Shown piece after piece: positions 49,276-57,318 of a stretch of 64,000 nucleotides of DNA. The DNA lies in the NCBI GenBank assembly GCA_964436935.1, contig CAYTES010000001.1, forward strand, positions 26,960 through 90,959, read 5' to 3'. Below the pieces are notes generated by a model. The model was given only the letters and a program-made list of their open reading frames with translations, was not told where the DNA came from and did no database searches. Each line of letters starts with the position of its first letter. The stretch's first letter is position 1. Origin of the DNA: CAYTES01 sp964436935 (GTDB taxonomy: Bacteria > Patescibacteriota > Gracilibacteria > UBA1369 > UBA12473). The translations under genes and the position numbers were made by a program.

Positions 49276-51856
49276 TCACATCCACATTCCAACCGGGACC
49301 ATCCACACAACTCCCACTAAGTCCGATTCCACCACGCGGTCTCCAATTATAATCATCGGTGGTGGTCACAGTTCCTTGACCAAAAACATCACAACCCCCG
49401 ATACGACCAATATAACCCTTAATCCACTGTCCAACGGTAGTCTGACCATTAATCCAAGAAACCGTGGTCCCCGTAACAAAATCCCCGGGTAAATCAACTT
49501 CTATATTCTGCTCAAAATCAACAGGTGAATCACTGCCAAAATCAATTGTGGTGGTTCCTTTAACATTGGGGTGATCAATTTCCACTTCTTGATGATCTTT
49601 ATACGTTCCATTTTCAACAATCAATTCATTATTTTTATCAACCTTAGTTTTTCCAAAAGTTCCACCCAATTGAAAACGTTGCCATAGATTGTAATCGGAC
49701 TCGGGCCACATGGTAACCGTCCCCTCAAACTGTTTTTTCAACCCCTTACGCTGTAAATCCATCTGCTGATGAATGTAGGCATTGAGAGGGTCTGCATAAA
49801 GTTCCCAATCCTTATCCAAACCATAGCCTTTAATTTCTCCCTTTTGCTGTGCCCCCCAAATAAGTCCGCCATAAGAAAGATCCAAACCTTTCCCCCAATG
49901 CCATTCTTCTTCTTGAGCATCCGCTTCACCCAATTGATCCTCATCTTCCCCAAAACCAAAATGCATTTGACCTTCACTCAATCCATCGGCATCAAAATCC
50001 ATATCTCCTTCGACTTGAGACCCCTCTTCATCACGAAGCATATTAAAATTGATTCCATTGTCACTCCAATCAAGAGTCCACAACGCACCGTTCACATGCA
50101 CCTCCCCATCACCAATCCGAATCGCATCACCCTCCAATTCCATATCGGATTGTAAAGTAGTATTGATAAAAATATTCGTCATATCCCCGGTTTCAGGCAC
50201 TAAAACCCCGCTAAACGATGCGCCCTCTTCTCCATTGGTGTAGCTCAACTCGAAATCATTGCCATTCTCTAAAATATTCCCGGCTAAAGTCGTGAGCACT
50301 CCATCATCAAACGCCAATGAAATATATTCATTTTGATCTTGAGCGGTGGAAAGAATCAAATCAAAAGTACCATTGTCATTCACGGAAAAAGATTCGGAGA
50401 AATCATCCGCCTCAAAACGTTGGGTTTCCGAAAACGAGTCCTGCCACATGGTTAAGTTCATATTCATTCCACCTTCGGCAATAAATAATTCTTCGCTATA
50501 GTCCGCATCATTAAAAGCCATGGTGATGCCCACTTCATCATTGGGTTGAAAAGTGAGATTTTCGGATAAAAAATCGTCCCCTATTTGATAATTAAAATGC
50601 AAATCATTCGAAGGTTCATAACGAAGCGACTCCGACATTATTTTTTGATCCGCATAAGCCTCATCCGCAACATCGGTATGCGCAAAATTCAGTCCGAATT
50701 CATCGGTCTCAATACTCAAATTTTCAACGTATTGATCATCACTCAAATCCATCCCCAAGGTTAATTCATTATCGATAACATCAACATTTTCGGAAAAATC
50801 GTCTTCGGAAGAAAACCAACTGAATTGAGAGATATCATCATTGGCAATGATATCTTGATAATAAGAAGCACCATCCTCCACACTTGCCGTTGCCACGCCT
50901 TCCAAAGCGGAAATGGGAGAATAAATTTTAGACTCCATACTTAAAGTTCCTTCATCATCCTCACGTAACCCTTTTAACGAAACACCGGCTTCGTCAAATT
51001 GATACACCAATTGATCACCCTCGCTTCCCATCTTCACCTCTCCCACAAGTGCATCGGCATTACTCGCAGAACGTTCATACCACCCCTGAACATTCCCTTC
51101 ATCGATGATATGCTTTTCATCATCGCCCAAAGCCACAGTAATCCAATTCACCACCGCATCGTACCAAGAAACATCGGCATTCTCCCAATTCAAAGTTTGG
51201 AGTTGACCGGTTGCATCATCATAAATGAGCAGATCGAGTTGCATCATTTTCAAATAATCACTCAAAGAACCCAGTTGGTAATAAAAAAAACGCGCCAAAA
51301 GTTCGGCAGCCTGTCCTCGCGTTAAGGGCGCATCCAAAGAATCTACATCCGGCGGAGAAAGATATTTTTCGGAAACAAATTCCACATCATTCTCATACCA
51401 AGGCCGACTCGGATCTTCAACCGCAATGGTGTAATCATAAGTGAGTTCGGCCATCTTAGAGGCTTCAACAAAATTAACCGTTTGATCAGGCTTAAAAGAT
51501 CCATCCGGATAACCACCCACAATGGATTCCTGCTCGGCAAAACAAATATACTTCACATACCATGCTCCTTTTTCCACATCCCAAAAACCACAATCCTCAA
51601 CGGAGTCCACTTCGGGAATGGTATCGTACGCACTTTCCAAGGTGACTTTTAAAAATTCTGCCCGATTAATGAAATCATCGGGGCGATAAGTCTGATCGGA
51701 ATAACCATCAACCACCTCATTATTTTTTAAAAATCCAATCGAATCTTGATAAACATAATCTTCAATATCCGTAAGCTCTTGAGCTAAAACGAGCAATGGA
51801 AAAGAAAAAAGCAAAATAAAACTTAGCCCAAAACTCATTTTAGGAGATACTTTCAT
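49220..51856 (-). CDS. SLH domain surface protein with long beta-rich stalk
   Basis: An 878-residue secreted protein. A signal peptide (1-25, ending 'VLAQ') is followed by SLH repeats ('SIGFLKNNEVVDGYSDQTYRPDDFINRAEFLKVTLES', 'GGYPDGSFKPDQTVNFVEASKMAELTYDY', 'LTRGQAAELLARFFYY') at about 30-195, which anchor it to the wall. The remaining ~680 residues are acidic, Asn/Asp/Ser-rich and made of short amphipathic beta-strands with repeating 'ENLSIETDEFGLNFAHTD'-like phrases. They may form a beta-solenoid or repeat stalk. No cargo enzyme is seen. It has a CCTCCCT tract immediately before its ATG in place of a ribosome site. Confidence 0.9.
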   Translation of the reverse strand: MKVSPKMSFGLSFILLFSFPLLVLAQELTDIEDYVYQDSIGFLKNNEVVDGYSDQTYRPDDFINRAEFLKVTLESAYDTIPEVDSVEDCGFWDVEKGAWYVKYICFAEQESIVGGYPDGSFKPDQTVNFVEASKMAELTYDYTIAVEDPSRPWYENDVEFVSEKYLSPPDVDSLDAPLTRGQAAELLARFFYYQLGSLSDYLKMMQLDLLIYDDATGQLQTLNWENADVSWYDAVVNWITVALGDDEKHIIDEGNVQGWYERSASNADALVGEVKMGSEGDQLVYQFDEAGVSLKGLREDDEGTLSMESKIYSPISALEGVATASVEDGASYYQDIIANDDISQFSWFSSEDDFSENVDVIDNELTLGMDLSDDQYVENLSIETDEFGLNFAHTDVADEAYADQKIMSESLRYEPSNDLHFNYQIGDDFLSENLTFQPNDEVGITMAFNDADYSEELFIAEGGMNMNLTMWQDSFSETQRFEADDFSESFSVNDNGTFDLILSTAQDQNEYISLAFDDGVLTTLAGNILENGNDFELSYTNGEEGASFSGVLVPETGDMTNIFINTTLQSDMELEGDAIRIGDGEVHVNGALWTLDWSDNGINFNMLRDEEGSQVEGDMDFDADGLSEGQMHFGFGEDEDQLGEADAQEEEWHWGKGLDLSYGGLIWGAQQKGEIKGYGLDKDWELYADPLNAYIHQQMDLQRKGLKKQFEGTVTMWPESDYNLWQRFQLGGTFGKTKVDKNNELIVENGTYKDHQEVEIDHPNVKGTTTIDFGSDSPVDFEQNIEVDLPGDFVTGTTVSWINGQTTVGQWIKGYIGRIGGCDVFGQGTVTTTDDYNWRPRGGIGLSGSCVDGPGWNVDVNVGLDGDYDVVGGVRIPW

Positions 51857-52023
51857 AGGGAGGGAAGGAACGTTAAATAAACTAAATTCTACGGCAAAGC
51901 AGTTTTTAATTCAAATTTTAGTAGCCAAACCTACGAACTCAAAGACACTCGAAAGGATGAGTTGTGATCATCTTCACGTTCATCGACATTGGGTCACACT
52001 AGTGACTAGGACATAAAATAGAT

Positions 52024-52052
52024 TTGACAAATTGATTATATTGGGTTATTAT
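52024..52052 (+). promoter_or_regulatory. Sigma-70-type promoter
   Basis: TTGACA (52024-52029) and TATTAT (52047-52052) with a 17-nt spacer precede the 108-residue gene by 39 bp. The spacer and leader contain the repeated string ATTGGGTTATT. Confidence 0.75.
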
Positions 52053-52091
52053 TGGGTTATTGATTAGCCCTTATTTCTAATAAAATTTCAA

Positions 52092-52418
52092 ATGGCAAAA
52101 TGGCCTGCAAACGATACAAAAGTTGATGAGGGTATTGAAAAAAAAGAACCTACTTTAATTGTAGACGGATTACTTGAAAAATACACGGATGAAAGCGGTC
52201 GTTTTGGCACCGATGAATGGGGTAAAATTCTTATGGCAGTATATCTTGAAGATATCAAACATAGATTAAGAGGTAGTACTGGTGAGTATAAACTCGATGA
52301 AGTTGCCGATTTATTACTTCCATTCGAAACAAATGGAGGTTTTGAAATTCCGCCGGATCAACTTTCTGCTTTCAAATCGACATTAAGCGACTGGATAAAA
52401 CAGTCTATCCCAGAATAA
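52092..52418 (+). CDS. Small hypothetical protein
   Basis: A 108-residue acidic helical protein with no recognised motif or signal peptide. It is well placed behind a near-consensus promoter. It lies between an SLH gene and the tRNA-Trp remnant region, in a stretch where gene content looks accessory. Confidence 0.6.
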   Translation: MAKWPANDTKVDEGIEKKEPTLIVDGLLEKYTDESGRFGTDEWGKILMAVYLEDIKHRLRGSTGEYKLDEVADLLLPFETNGGFEIPPDQLSAFKSTLSDWIKQSIPE

Positions 52419-52511
52419 AAAAGTTGTGCCCTCAAGAAACCTTTTGCCTTAGTGCAATATTTAGCCCAGCCCGAAGTCGGCAACGCTGCTTTAACGCTAG
52501 GTTGTACTACT

Positions 52512-52559
52512 TGGCAGGGGCGGCAGGAATCGCCCGCCTCAGGCGGGTTGGAGACCGCT
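52512..52559 (-). repeat. tRNA-Trp 3'-half fragment carrying a GC-rich palindrome
   Basis: The 3' acceptor and part of the T-arm (52511-52532) are identical to those of the intact tRNA-Trp at 53104. They are joined to its anticodon loop (52548-52559) by a perfect palindrome CCCGCCT-C-AGGCGGG (52533-52547) that replaces the stem between them. The 5' half is missing. Confidence 0.75.
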
Positions 52560-53058
52560 AGGATAAAACTTTACAATCATGCAAGTGAGTTGAATCCCTC
52601 TCAGTTAACAAACTTTTAACTTTATTTTGCTTAATAAATTCAGAAAAACCACCAGTAAAAATTTCTTCTTTAACATTGGGCATATATCTTTTTAAATTCG
52701 CAATTGTTTCCTCTCCAGACCCACGAGTAACAATAGTGAGATGAATACCTCTTTCACCTACTGTATCATGTAAAATTTCGCCAAAATGATCCTCAGTGCC
52801 TCTCCATCCTATTACTAGAAGTTCATCAGCCTCAACTAATAAAGATTTAGATTTCTCCAAATGATCGTCGGGACATACAAAGCCCGTTTTATTTTTAGTA
52901 GGAGCAGAGAGAACAGGATAAAAATATTGAAAAGGCTCTGGTGGTTTAGAAATAGGCCGAGTAGCAGCATCTAGACAAAATTCTAAACTAGAGTTATTCA
53001 AATAATTTTTGAATTTTAAAGAGTAATTATCCACCGGCAGAGCCGGTAGTTTACTCAT
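52558..53058 (-). CDS. SIR2-like C-terminal domain protein (possibly truncated)
   Basis: A 166-residue protein. 'LEKSKSLLVEADELLVIGWRGTEDHFGEILHDTV', a mid region 'HLTIVTRGSGEETIANLKRY' and 'IFTGGFSEFI' resemble the C-terminal half of SIR2-family and SIR2-like defence proteins (IxGxxxxxxD...). The N-terminal NAD-binding half (GAGxS, HG) is absent, so it is a fragment or a short stand-alone domain. It sits between the tRNA-Trp fragment and the intact tRNA, bounded by a 23-bp direct repeat, and its stop overlaps the fragment. Confidence 0.5.
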   Translation of the reverse strand: MSKLPALPVDNYSLKFKNYLNNSSLEFCLDAATRPISKPPEPFQYFYPVLSAPTKNKTGFVCPDDHLEKSKSLLVEADELLVIGWRGTEDHFGEILHDTVGERGIHLTIVTRGSGEETIANLKRYMPNVKEEIFTGGFSEFIKQNKVKSLLTERDSTHLHDCKVLS

Positions 53059-53103
53059 TGTTAATTAAAACAACTTTTTTCACAAATAATTTTTCAAAAA
53101 TCT

Positions 53104-53177
53104 TGGCAGGGGCGGCAGGAATCGAACCCGCACCAGCGGTTTTGGAGACCGCTGTTCTACCATTAAACTACGCCCCT
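53104..53177 (-). tRNA. trnW: tRNA-Trp (anticodon CCA)
   Basis: A complete 74-nt cloverleaf. The acceptor is AGGGGCG paired with CGCCCCT, the anticodon loop is CTCCAAA with CCA at 34-36, the T-loop is TTCGATT, and CCA is encoded at the 3' end. The 5' end overlaps the stop codon and final codons of the GIY-YIG gene. Confidence 0.97.
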
Positions 53178-53416
53178 AGATTAACCTGCATCCACTCACG
53201 ACCTTTACCAGTCTTAAAAAATTTCTCTCGTTTCATCGCCCCTACTTTAGTTGAAAACTTTTCCAAGTGAACAAGCGTAAAAGGTCCTCTAGCTTGGGTG
53301 GATTTTACCAGACCTAGCGCATGTTGTTGAAGTCGTTTTTCCAAATTAGAGGTAAATCCGATATATCTCCTATGATCTTTAAAACTTTTTAAGATATAAA
53401 CTGAAAAATTTTGCAT
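53168..53416 (-). CDS. GIY-YIG nuclease-family protein (COG2827 type)
   Basis: An 82-residue protein. 'FSVYILKSFKDHRRYIGFTSNLEKRLQQHALGLVKST' matches the GIY-YIG domain (YIL, then YIG, then the catalytic Arg in KRLxxH). Final segments 'LVHLEKF' and 'KREKFFKTGKGREWM' complete the small UvrC-like fold. Its last codons and TAG stop lie inside the 5' end of tRNA-Trp. A relation to mobile elements is possible, but this family is also common as free small proteins of unknown role. Confidence 0.88.
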   Translation of the reverse strand: MQNFSVYILKSFKDHRRYIGFTSNLEKRLQQHALGLVKSTQARGPFTLVHLEKFSTKVGAMKREKFFKTGKGREWMQVNLGA

Positions 53417-53434
53417 GAAACAGAAATAAAAAGT

Positions 53435-53534
53435 GCAGGAATCGCCCGCATCAGCGCCATGCCCGCCTATGGAAGGTTTTGGAGACCGCTGTTCCTTGCC
53501 CGCCGTAGGCGCGGTACCATTAAACTACGCCCCT
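53435..53534 (-). pseudogene. Broken tRNA-Trp copy with two GC-rich insertions
   Basis: Relative to the intact tRNA-Trp, the acceptor 5' strand, D-arm, anticodon arm and T-arm pieces are kept in order. A 20-nt GC-rich insert interrupts the D-loop (about 53495-53514) and an 18-nt insert (about 53457-53474) follows the anticodon stem. Two T of the T-loop and the 3' acceptor strand are missing. Confidence 0.75.
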
Positions 53535-53597
53535 TTATTCACAAAACCAAAAGGTTTAAGCATGATTTCCGGAGCGATGCGAGTCCTGAAATCCCAT

Positions 53598-55418
53598 TTA
53601 TTGCTTATTCTGAACCGATTCAACGGAAAAATTGGGATCCAACAACAACGTCCCCCCAAGTTCAACCCGATACCACCCCAAATCACTGGAAAGCGCAAAA
53701 CTTTGAAGCGGTGCCAAAAGCTCCTTGGCTCCAATAGTATTCACTTCGACCCCAGATGGAGCGACCTCAACTTCAGAAAGTATCTCTTCGGAAGTTCCTT
53801 CTTCACTACTCGCCACTCCTGCCAATTCCGCTGAAGCAGTCACCTCGGGATTCAATGCCTTTTGAAAGGCTTCGAACGTCTCAAAATAATCTTTAAGGGG
53901 CGCAAACGCGACATAAACCAACCCCCGATCAAACCCGCCGAGAGAATCCATCGTCTGTTTATAGATTGCATCATCCGCCAATAAAAGTGCTCCCTCGGTT
54001 CCATCCAACCATTTCGGATGGGTGGATACCAACAAGCGATCGGCCTTAACTCCGTACAACAAAGTTAATTTCTGCCCCTTAAATTGATCCGGAATTTGAA
54101 ACAGTGGATTCGTATTATACAAGCTCAAAATCGTATCCACATCCACACGAACCACATAGAAATCCCCGCCCTCTACGGTAAGGGTTTCTTTGGAGATGGC
54201 ATTGGCAAACGGGCCGCCCTGAAATTGAAGCAATTGAATCAAATTCGATAATTTTTCATTGATAGTTTTGGCAAAGGTTTGAGCCAATTCAGTGTCTTCC
54301 GAAACATCCGCCATGAGCGTGATATCCGGCAAAAATCCCGTTCCTTGATGAAGGCTAACGGAATATCCTTCACTCAAAAAGTCGGCCAACTCAGCTTCTT
54401 CATCGCCTAAAAAACTTTGTGGATTGAAGAGGGAAGACTCACCAAAACGTCGCTCCAAAACAGACGCCAAGTTATACGATTCCAAATAAATCCCCAATTG
54501 ATCGGCCAACATTTCCTGATGCAAATAAACCGGTTTCATTTTGAATTGAGCCAAATCCACGTCATCGGCTTTGATTTTAGCGCGATCGCCCTTGGCAACA
54601 CCCCTCAAATCCAACCCCTGCTCGGTGGCCACCAATGCCACACCTTCGCCTTTCAGATACTTAAGCCATTGAGCCGAGGAGGATGCCGCTGAATCGGAAG
54701 AAGCCACACTGCTCGGAACAAGTGAGCCATCAATATAAAACAAACCCACATGCTCCACGGGAAGTTTTTTAACCACCTCCTCATAAGATTCCTTTGTCCA
54801 CAAGGAATCGGATTCGGGGCTGCGCACCAAATTCAACATTTGAACCAATTCATCTTCACTATTCGCAATCACAACGAGATCTTGATACAACGAAAAATAA
54901 AAGACTTCCTGACCTAACTCGGCGGCTTTGGAATTGAAATATAGATCATAGTCATTCACCGTTTTCTTTAAAAAACGGCCCTTTGCTTCCAAATCGGTAA
55001 GCAAAGCCTGAGCCTTCTCCTCGGAATCCACGGTCAAAACCGCATGCATCACGGGTGCTTCGGGAGTGTCTCCTTGGCTAACTCCCAACGCAAATCGAAA
55101 TCCCGATTCCCCTAAAACAGGCTGTATGTCTTGCAAATAAGATAAATTCACAGACTCCAAATTGGCATCCATCGCCGAAAGAAATTCACCACGAAACAGT
55201 TCCGGATCTTCTGAAAAATGAGAGGCAAACTGATTGAAGTTGGACCGCTGAACCTCTTCGAGGGTATTGAACGAGACAAAAAACCAAGTATCCGTCGGAA
55301 AAGCCTGTTCCAATAAAAGCCCGGACGTCGATCCATTGGTGGATTCAAATCCTCCCAATCCACACCCGGTCATCAACAAAATCATTCCGAGAAGAATAGA
55401 TAAAAAAAGATGACGCAT
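53598..55418 (-). CDS. DUF3352-family lipoprotein
   Basis: A 606-residue exported protein. The signal peptide ends in a lipobox with 'LLMTGCG' (Cys at ~19), so it should be lipid-anchored. The mature part begins 'LLEQAFPTDTWFFVSFNTLEEV', the usual DUF3352 opening (P.....f......), and it shows repeated 'HAVLTVDSEEKAQALLTDLEAKG' and 'YFSLYQDLVVIANSEDEL' segments typical of the family. Function is unknown; members are common secreted proteins in CPR and cyanobacteria. A CCCCTCT tract directly precedes the ATG. Confidence 0.85.
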   Translation of the reverse strand: MRHLFLSILLGMILLMTGCGLGGFESTNGSTSGLLLEQAFPTDTWFFVSFNTLEEVQRSNFNQFASHFSEDPELFRGEFLSAMDANLESVNLSYLQDIQPVLGESGFRFALGVSQGDTPEAPVMHAVLTVDSEEKAQALLTDLEAKGRFLKKTVNDYDLYFNSKAAELGQEVFYFSLYQDLVVIANSEDELVQMLNLVRSPESDSLWTKESYEEVVKKLPVEHVGLFYIDGSLVPSSVASSDSAASSSAQWLKYLKGEGVALVATEQGLDLRGVAKGDRAKIKADDVDLAQFKMKPVYLHQEMLADQLGIYLESYNLASVLERRFGESSLFNPQSFLGDEEAELADFLSEGYSVSLHQGTGFLPDITLMADVSEDTELAQTFAKTINEKLSNLIQLLQFQGGPFANAISKETLTVEGGDFYVVRVDVDTILSLYNTNPLFQIPDQFKGQKLTLLYGVKADRLLVSTHPKWLDGTEGALLLADDAIYKQTMDSLGGFDRGLVYVAFAPLKDYFETFEAFQKALNPEVTASAELAGVASSEEGTSEEILSEVEVAPSGVEVNTIGAKELLAPLQSFALSSDLGWYRVELGGTLLLDPNFSVESVQNKQ

Positions 55419-55468
55419 AGAGGGGAGGTTAAGAGAGTATCAAAAGCCTAACACTATTCAGGAATTCC

Positions 55469-55666
55469 TTAACGTTTATTTCCCAAACTACCCTTACTTG
55501 TATCCTTACGAGTATGAGGCGTGTGCACACGACACTGATTGCAAAATTTAGACAACTCTTTGGTCACTTTTTCATTGCTACGTTTATTGTAGGTACTGGC
55601 TCCTTCATGCGTCTTATTGCAGGTGGAACATCTCCAATCCATAAATGTGGATTTACCGCGAGTCAT
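55469..55666 (-). CDS. rpmG: Ribosomal protein bL33
   Basis: A 65-residue protein. 'FMDWRCSTCNKTHEGASTYNKRSNEKVTKELSKFCNQCRVHTPHTRKD' has the two CxxC zinc-binding pairs and the 'KFCxxCRxHTxH' ending of bL33. It has short extensions at both ends compared with the usual 49-55 residues. The next gene on this strand is tRNA-Thr, 47 bp upstream, as in many bacteria where rpmG lies near tRNA genes. Confidence 0.88.
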   Translation of the reverse strand: MTRGKSTFMDWRCSTCNKTHEGASTYNKRSNEKVTKELSKFCNQCRVHTPHTRKDTSKGSLGNKR

Positions 55667-55712
55667 AAGAAGGTGGTTAGAAAAAAATAAATTTGAAGTA
55701 TTAAAGTAATCC

Positions 55713-55787
55713 TGGAGCCGAGAATGGGAATTGAACCCACGACCCCACCCTTACCATGGGTGTGCTCTACCCCTGAGCTATCTCGGC
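55713..55787 (-). tRNA. trnT: tRNA-Thr (anticodon GGT)
   Basis: A complete 75-nt cloverleaf: acceptor GCCGAGA with TCTCGGC, D-stem GCTC/GAGC, anticodon stem CACCC/GGGTG with loop ATGGTAA (GGT at 34-36), T-loop TTCAATT, and an encoded CCA. Confidence 0.95.
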
Positions 55788-55799
55788 TTAAAATAATCG

Positions 55800-56529
55800 G
55801 ACCAGAGAGTCTAAAATAGAAATCCTTAGCTCGCAAAGCGAGCTAACTGCCTGCCCCTAGGCAGAGAGCCAGCCAACTTTAGCACAGCGAAACGACTGAG
55901 ACAAGAGCTTGAATCGACTACTTGTACATCTCAATTTAAGCAATGATCCCTTATGAATTCTTAGCTCGCAAAGCGAGCGAGAGGGGGGGGCTCCGTTTGG
56001 CTTTGCCAAATTGAGTGGGCAAACGACCACGCACAACGTGGTACCCGGCCCCTAAAAATAAATAGAAATCCTCCATGCCGTGGCAAACTTGAATACTTAC
56101 TCCTGGAAATCCAGGGGGGAGTCCTCACTTTAGGACCACAGTCCTAAAAAATATTGGAATCCCAAAAAGTATGGGGTCGAGGTAGTATTTAAAAGTCTAC
56201 TACAAACACAGAAGAATTGACCTAATCATAAAGAAGTCGTCGATCATCGTCAAAACAAATAATGCCTAATTCAAGCCATTTTCAATATGTAGTATGAATG
56301 GAATGCGGCACCCACAACATGTTAAAAAGAAGCGATTGTCTAAGCAGTTAAATTATTTCAAAACCCTCAAAAAGAAAATCTTTAAAAACTAAGGAATCGA
56401 CTACTCACCTCAGGCGCTGATTTCCATCAATCACCTTTCTCCTCTATCTCTTCTTCCCCTAAGGCTCTGTAGCGAGCATACTAAGGGATGGATGCGTTTC
56501 CAAGGTCGTAAGTTATTTCGTTACAGCTC
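55800..56529. other. Gene-free region rich in small palindromes
   Basis: No convincing gene is seen. A 19-bp string holding the palindrome GCTCGC-AAA-GCGAGC occurs twice (55825-55843, 55960-55978). Other hairpins are CTGCCT/AGGCAG (about 55847-55864), CCACG/CGTGG (about 56030), CCTGG/CCAGG (about 56104-56116) and GTAGTA/TACTAC (about 56182-56204). The string GAATCGACTACT occurs at 55911 and 56394. I compared it with tmRNA, RNase P RNA and SRP RNA landmarks and found none. Confidence 0.5.
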
Positions 56530-57156
56530 CTAAGTTCCAATCAAAATAATCGACTTCAAAATAAGATACGCATTGCCAATGACAAAACTAAGAATTGAAA
56601 ACCCGAAAACACTTTGAAGCACAACCGAATCAATCAAGATAAATCCAATAAAATATTTAACTCCACCCTCCAAAAATCGCTCGTAGTGATCCTCGTAGCG
56701 ACGAGGGATAAAAATGCCGATCATCTTCGATCCATCCAAAGGTGGCAAAGGGATAAAATTAAAAATGGCAAGAATGAGATTGAAATCAAATAAAGTTGCC
56801 AAAAATTCAGCCCATTGCGGAGAACCTCCATTCAAAGAAATGTACTTATAAGGCAAAGAGATGGCAATGGCCATAAGAATGTTGGATCCCGGACCGGCAA
56901 GTGATACAAAAGCGGAATCACGCTTGGGATGATAGAGATTATGCGAATTCACGGGAACCGGCTTACCCCAACCAAATCCGATTAAAAAAAGCATCATCGT
57001 TCCCATAAAATCCAGATGGGCAATGGGATTCAACGTGAGTCGCCCTTGATAACGAGCGGTGGGATCCCCCAAATAATTCGCCACGGCCGCATGAGAAAAC
57101 TCATGAATGGTAATGGCAAAAATAAGCGCGATAATAAAATAGAGATCAAACCCCAT
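56530..57156 (-). CDS. M50-family site-2-type intramembrane metalloprotease
   Basis: A 208-residue membrane protease. The zinc motif is HEFSH (His18, Glu19, His22) in the first helix, followed by 'RLTLNPIAHLDFMGT'. The second ligand region is 'FNFIPLPPLDGSKM' (Asp141), matching the NPxPxxDGG pattern. Five or six helices are predicted and no PDZ domain is present. These enzymes cleave single-pass membrane proteins, including anti-sigma factors, inside the membrane. Whether it acts on the macroglobulin at 40.3 kb is only a suggestion. Confidence 0.92.
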   Translation of the reverse strand: MGFDLYFIIALIFAITIHEFSHAAVANYLGDPTARYQGRLTLNPIAHLDFMGTMMLFLIGFGWGKPVPVNSHNLYHPKRDSAFVSLAGPGSNILMAIAISLPYKYISLNGGSPQWAEFLATLFDFNLILAIFNFIPLPPLDGSKMIGIFIPRRYEDHYERFLEGGVKYFIGFILIDSVVLQSVFGFSILSFVIGNAYLILKSIILIGT

Positions 57157-57318
57157 GCCTGAATTTTAACACAGACCTGAAAAAACAATACGAATAACGT
57201 AAGAAAACCCATAAAACCAAGTCACAATAAAGGCGATATTTTCCAATTTGGCCACTCTTAACTTATAATAAAAATTGACTCTTATTGATTTCTTTCTCCA
57301 TCTCTTGATTCTCCACCC

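Noticed and set aside
53058..53270. Short plus-strand frame with 'GAAGIEPAPAVLETAVLPLNYAP'
   Set aside because: It is the antisense of tRNA-Trp, a well-known false protein seen in many databases. A similar frame at 53433 is antisense to the broken tRNA copy.
55800..56529. tmRNA, RNase P RNA or SRP RNA
   Set aside because: I looked on both strands for tmRNA ends, the P4 AGGAAAGTC block and the SRP GGAAGCAGCC loop. None was found.
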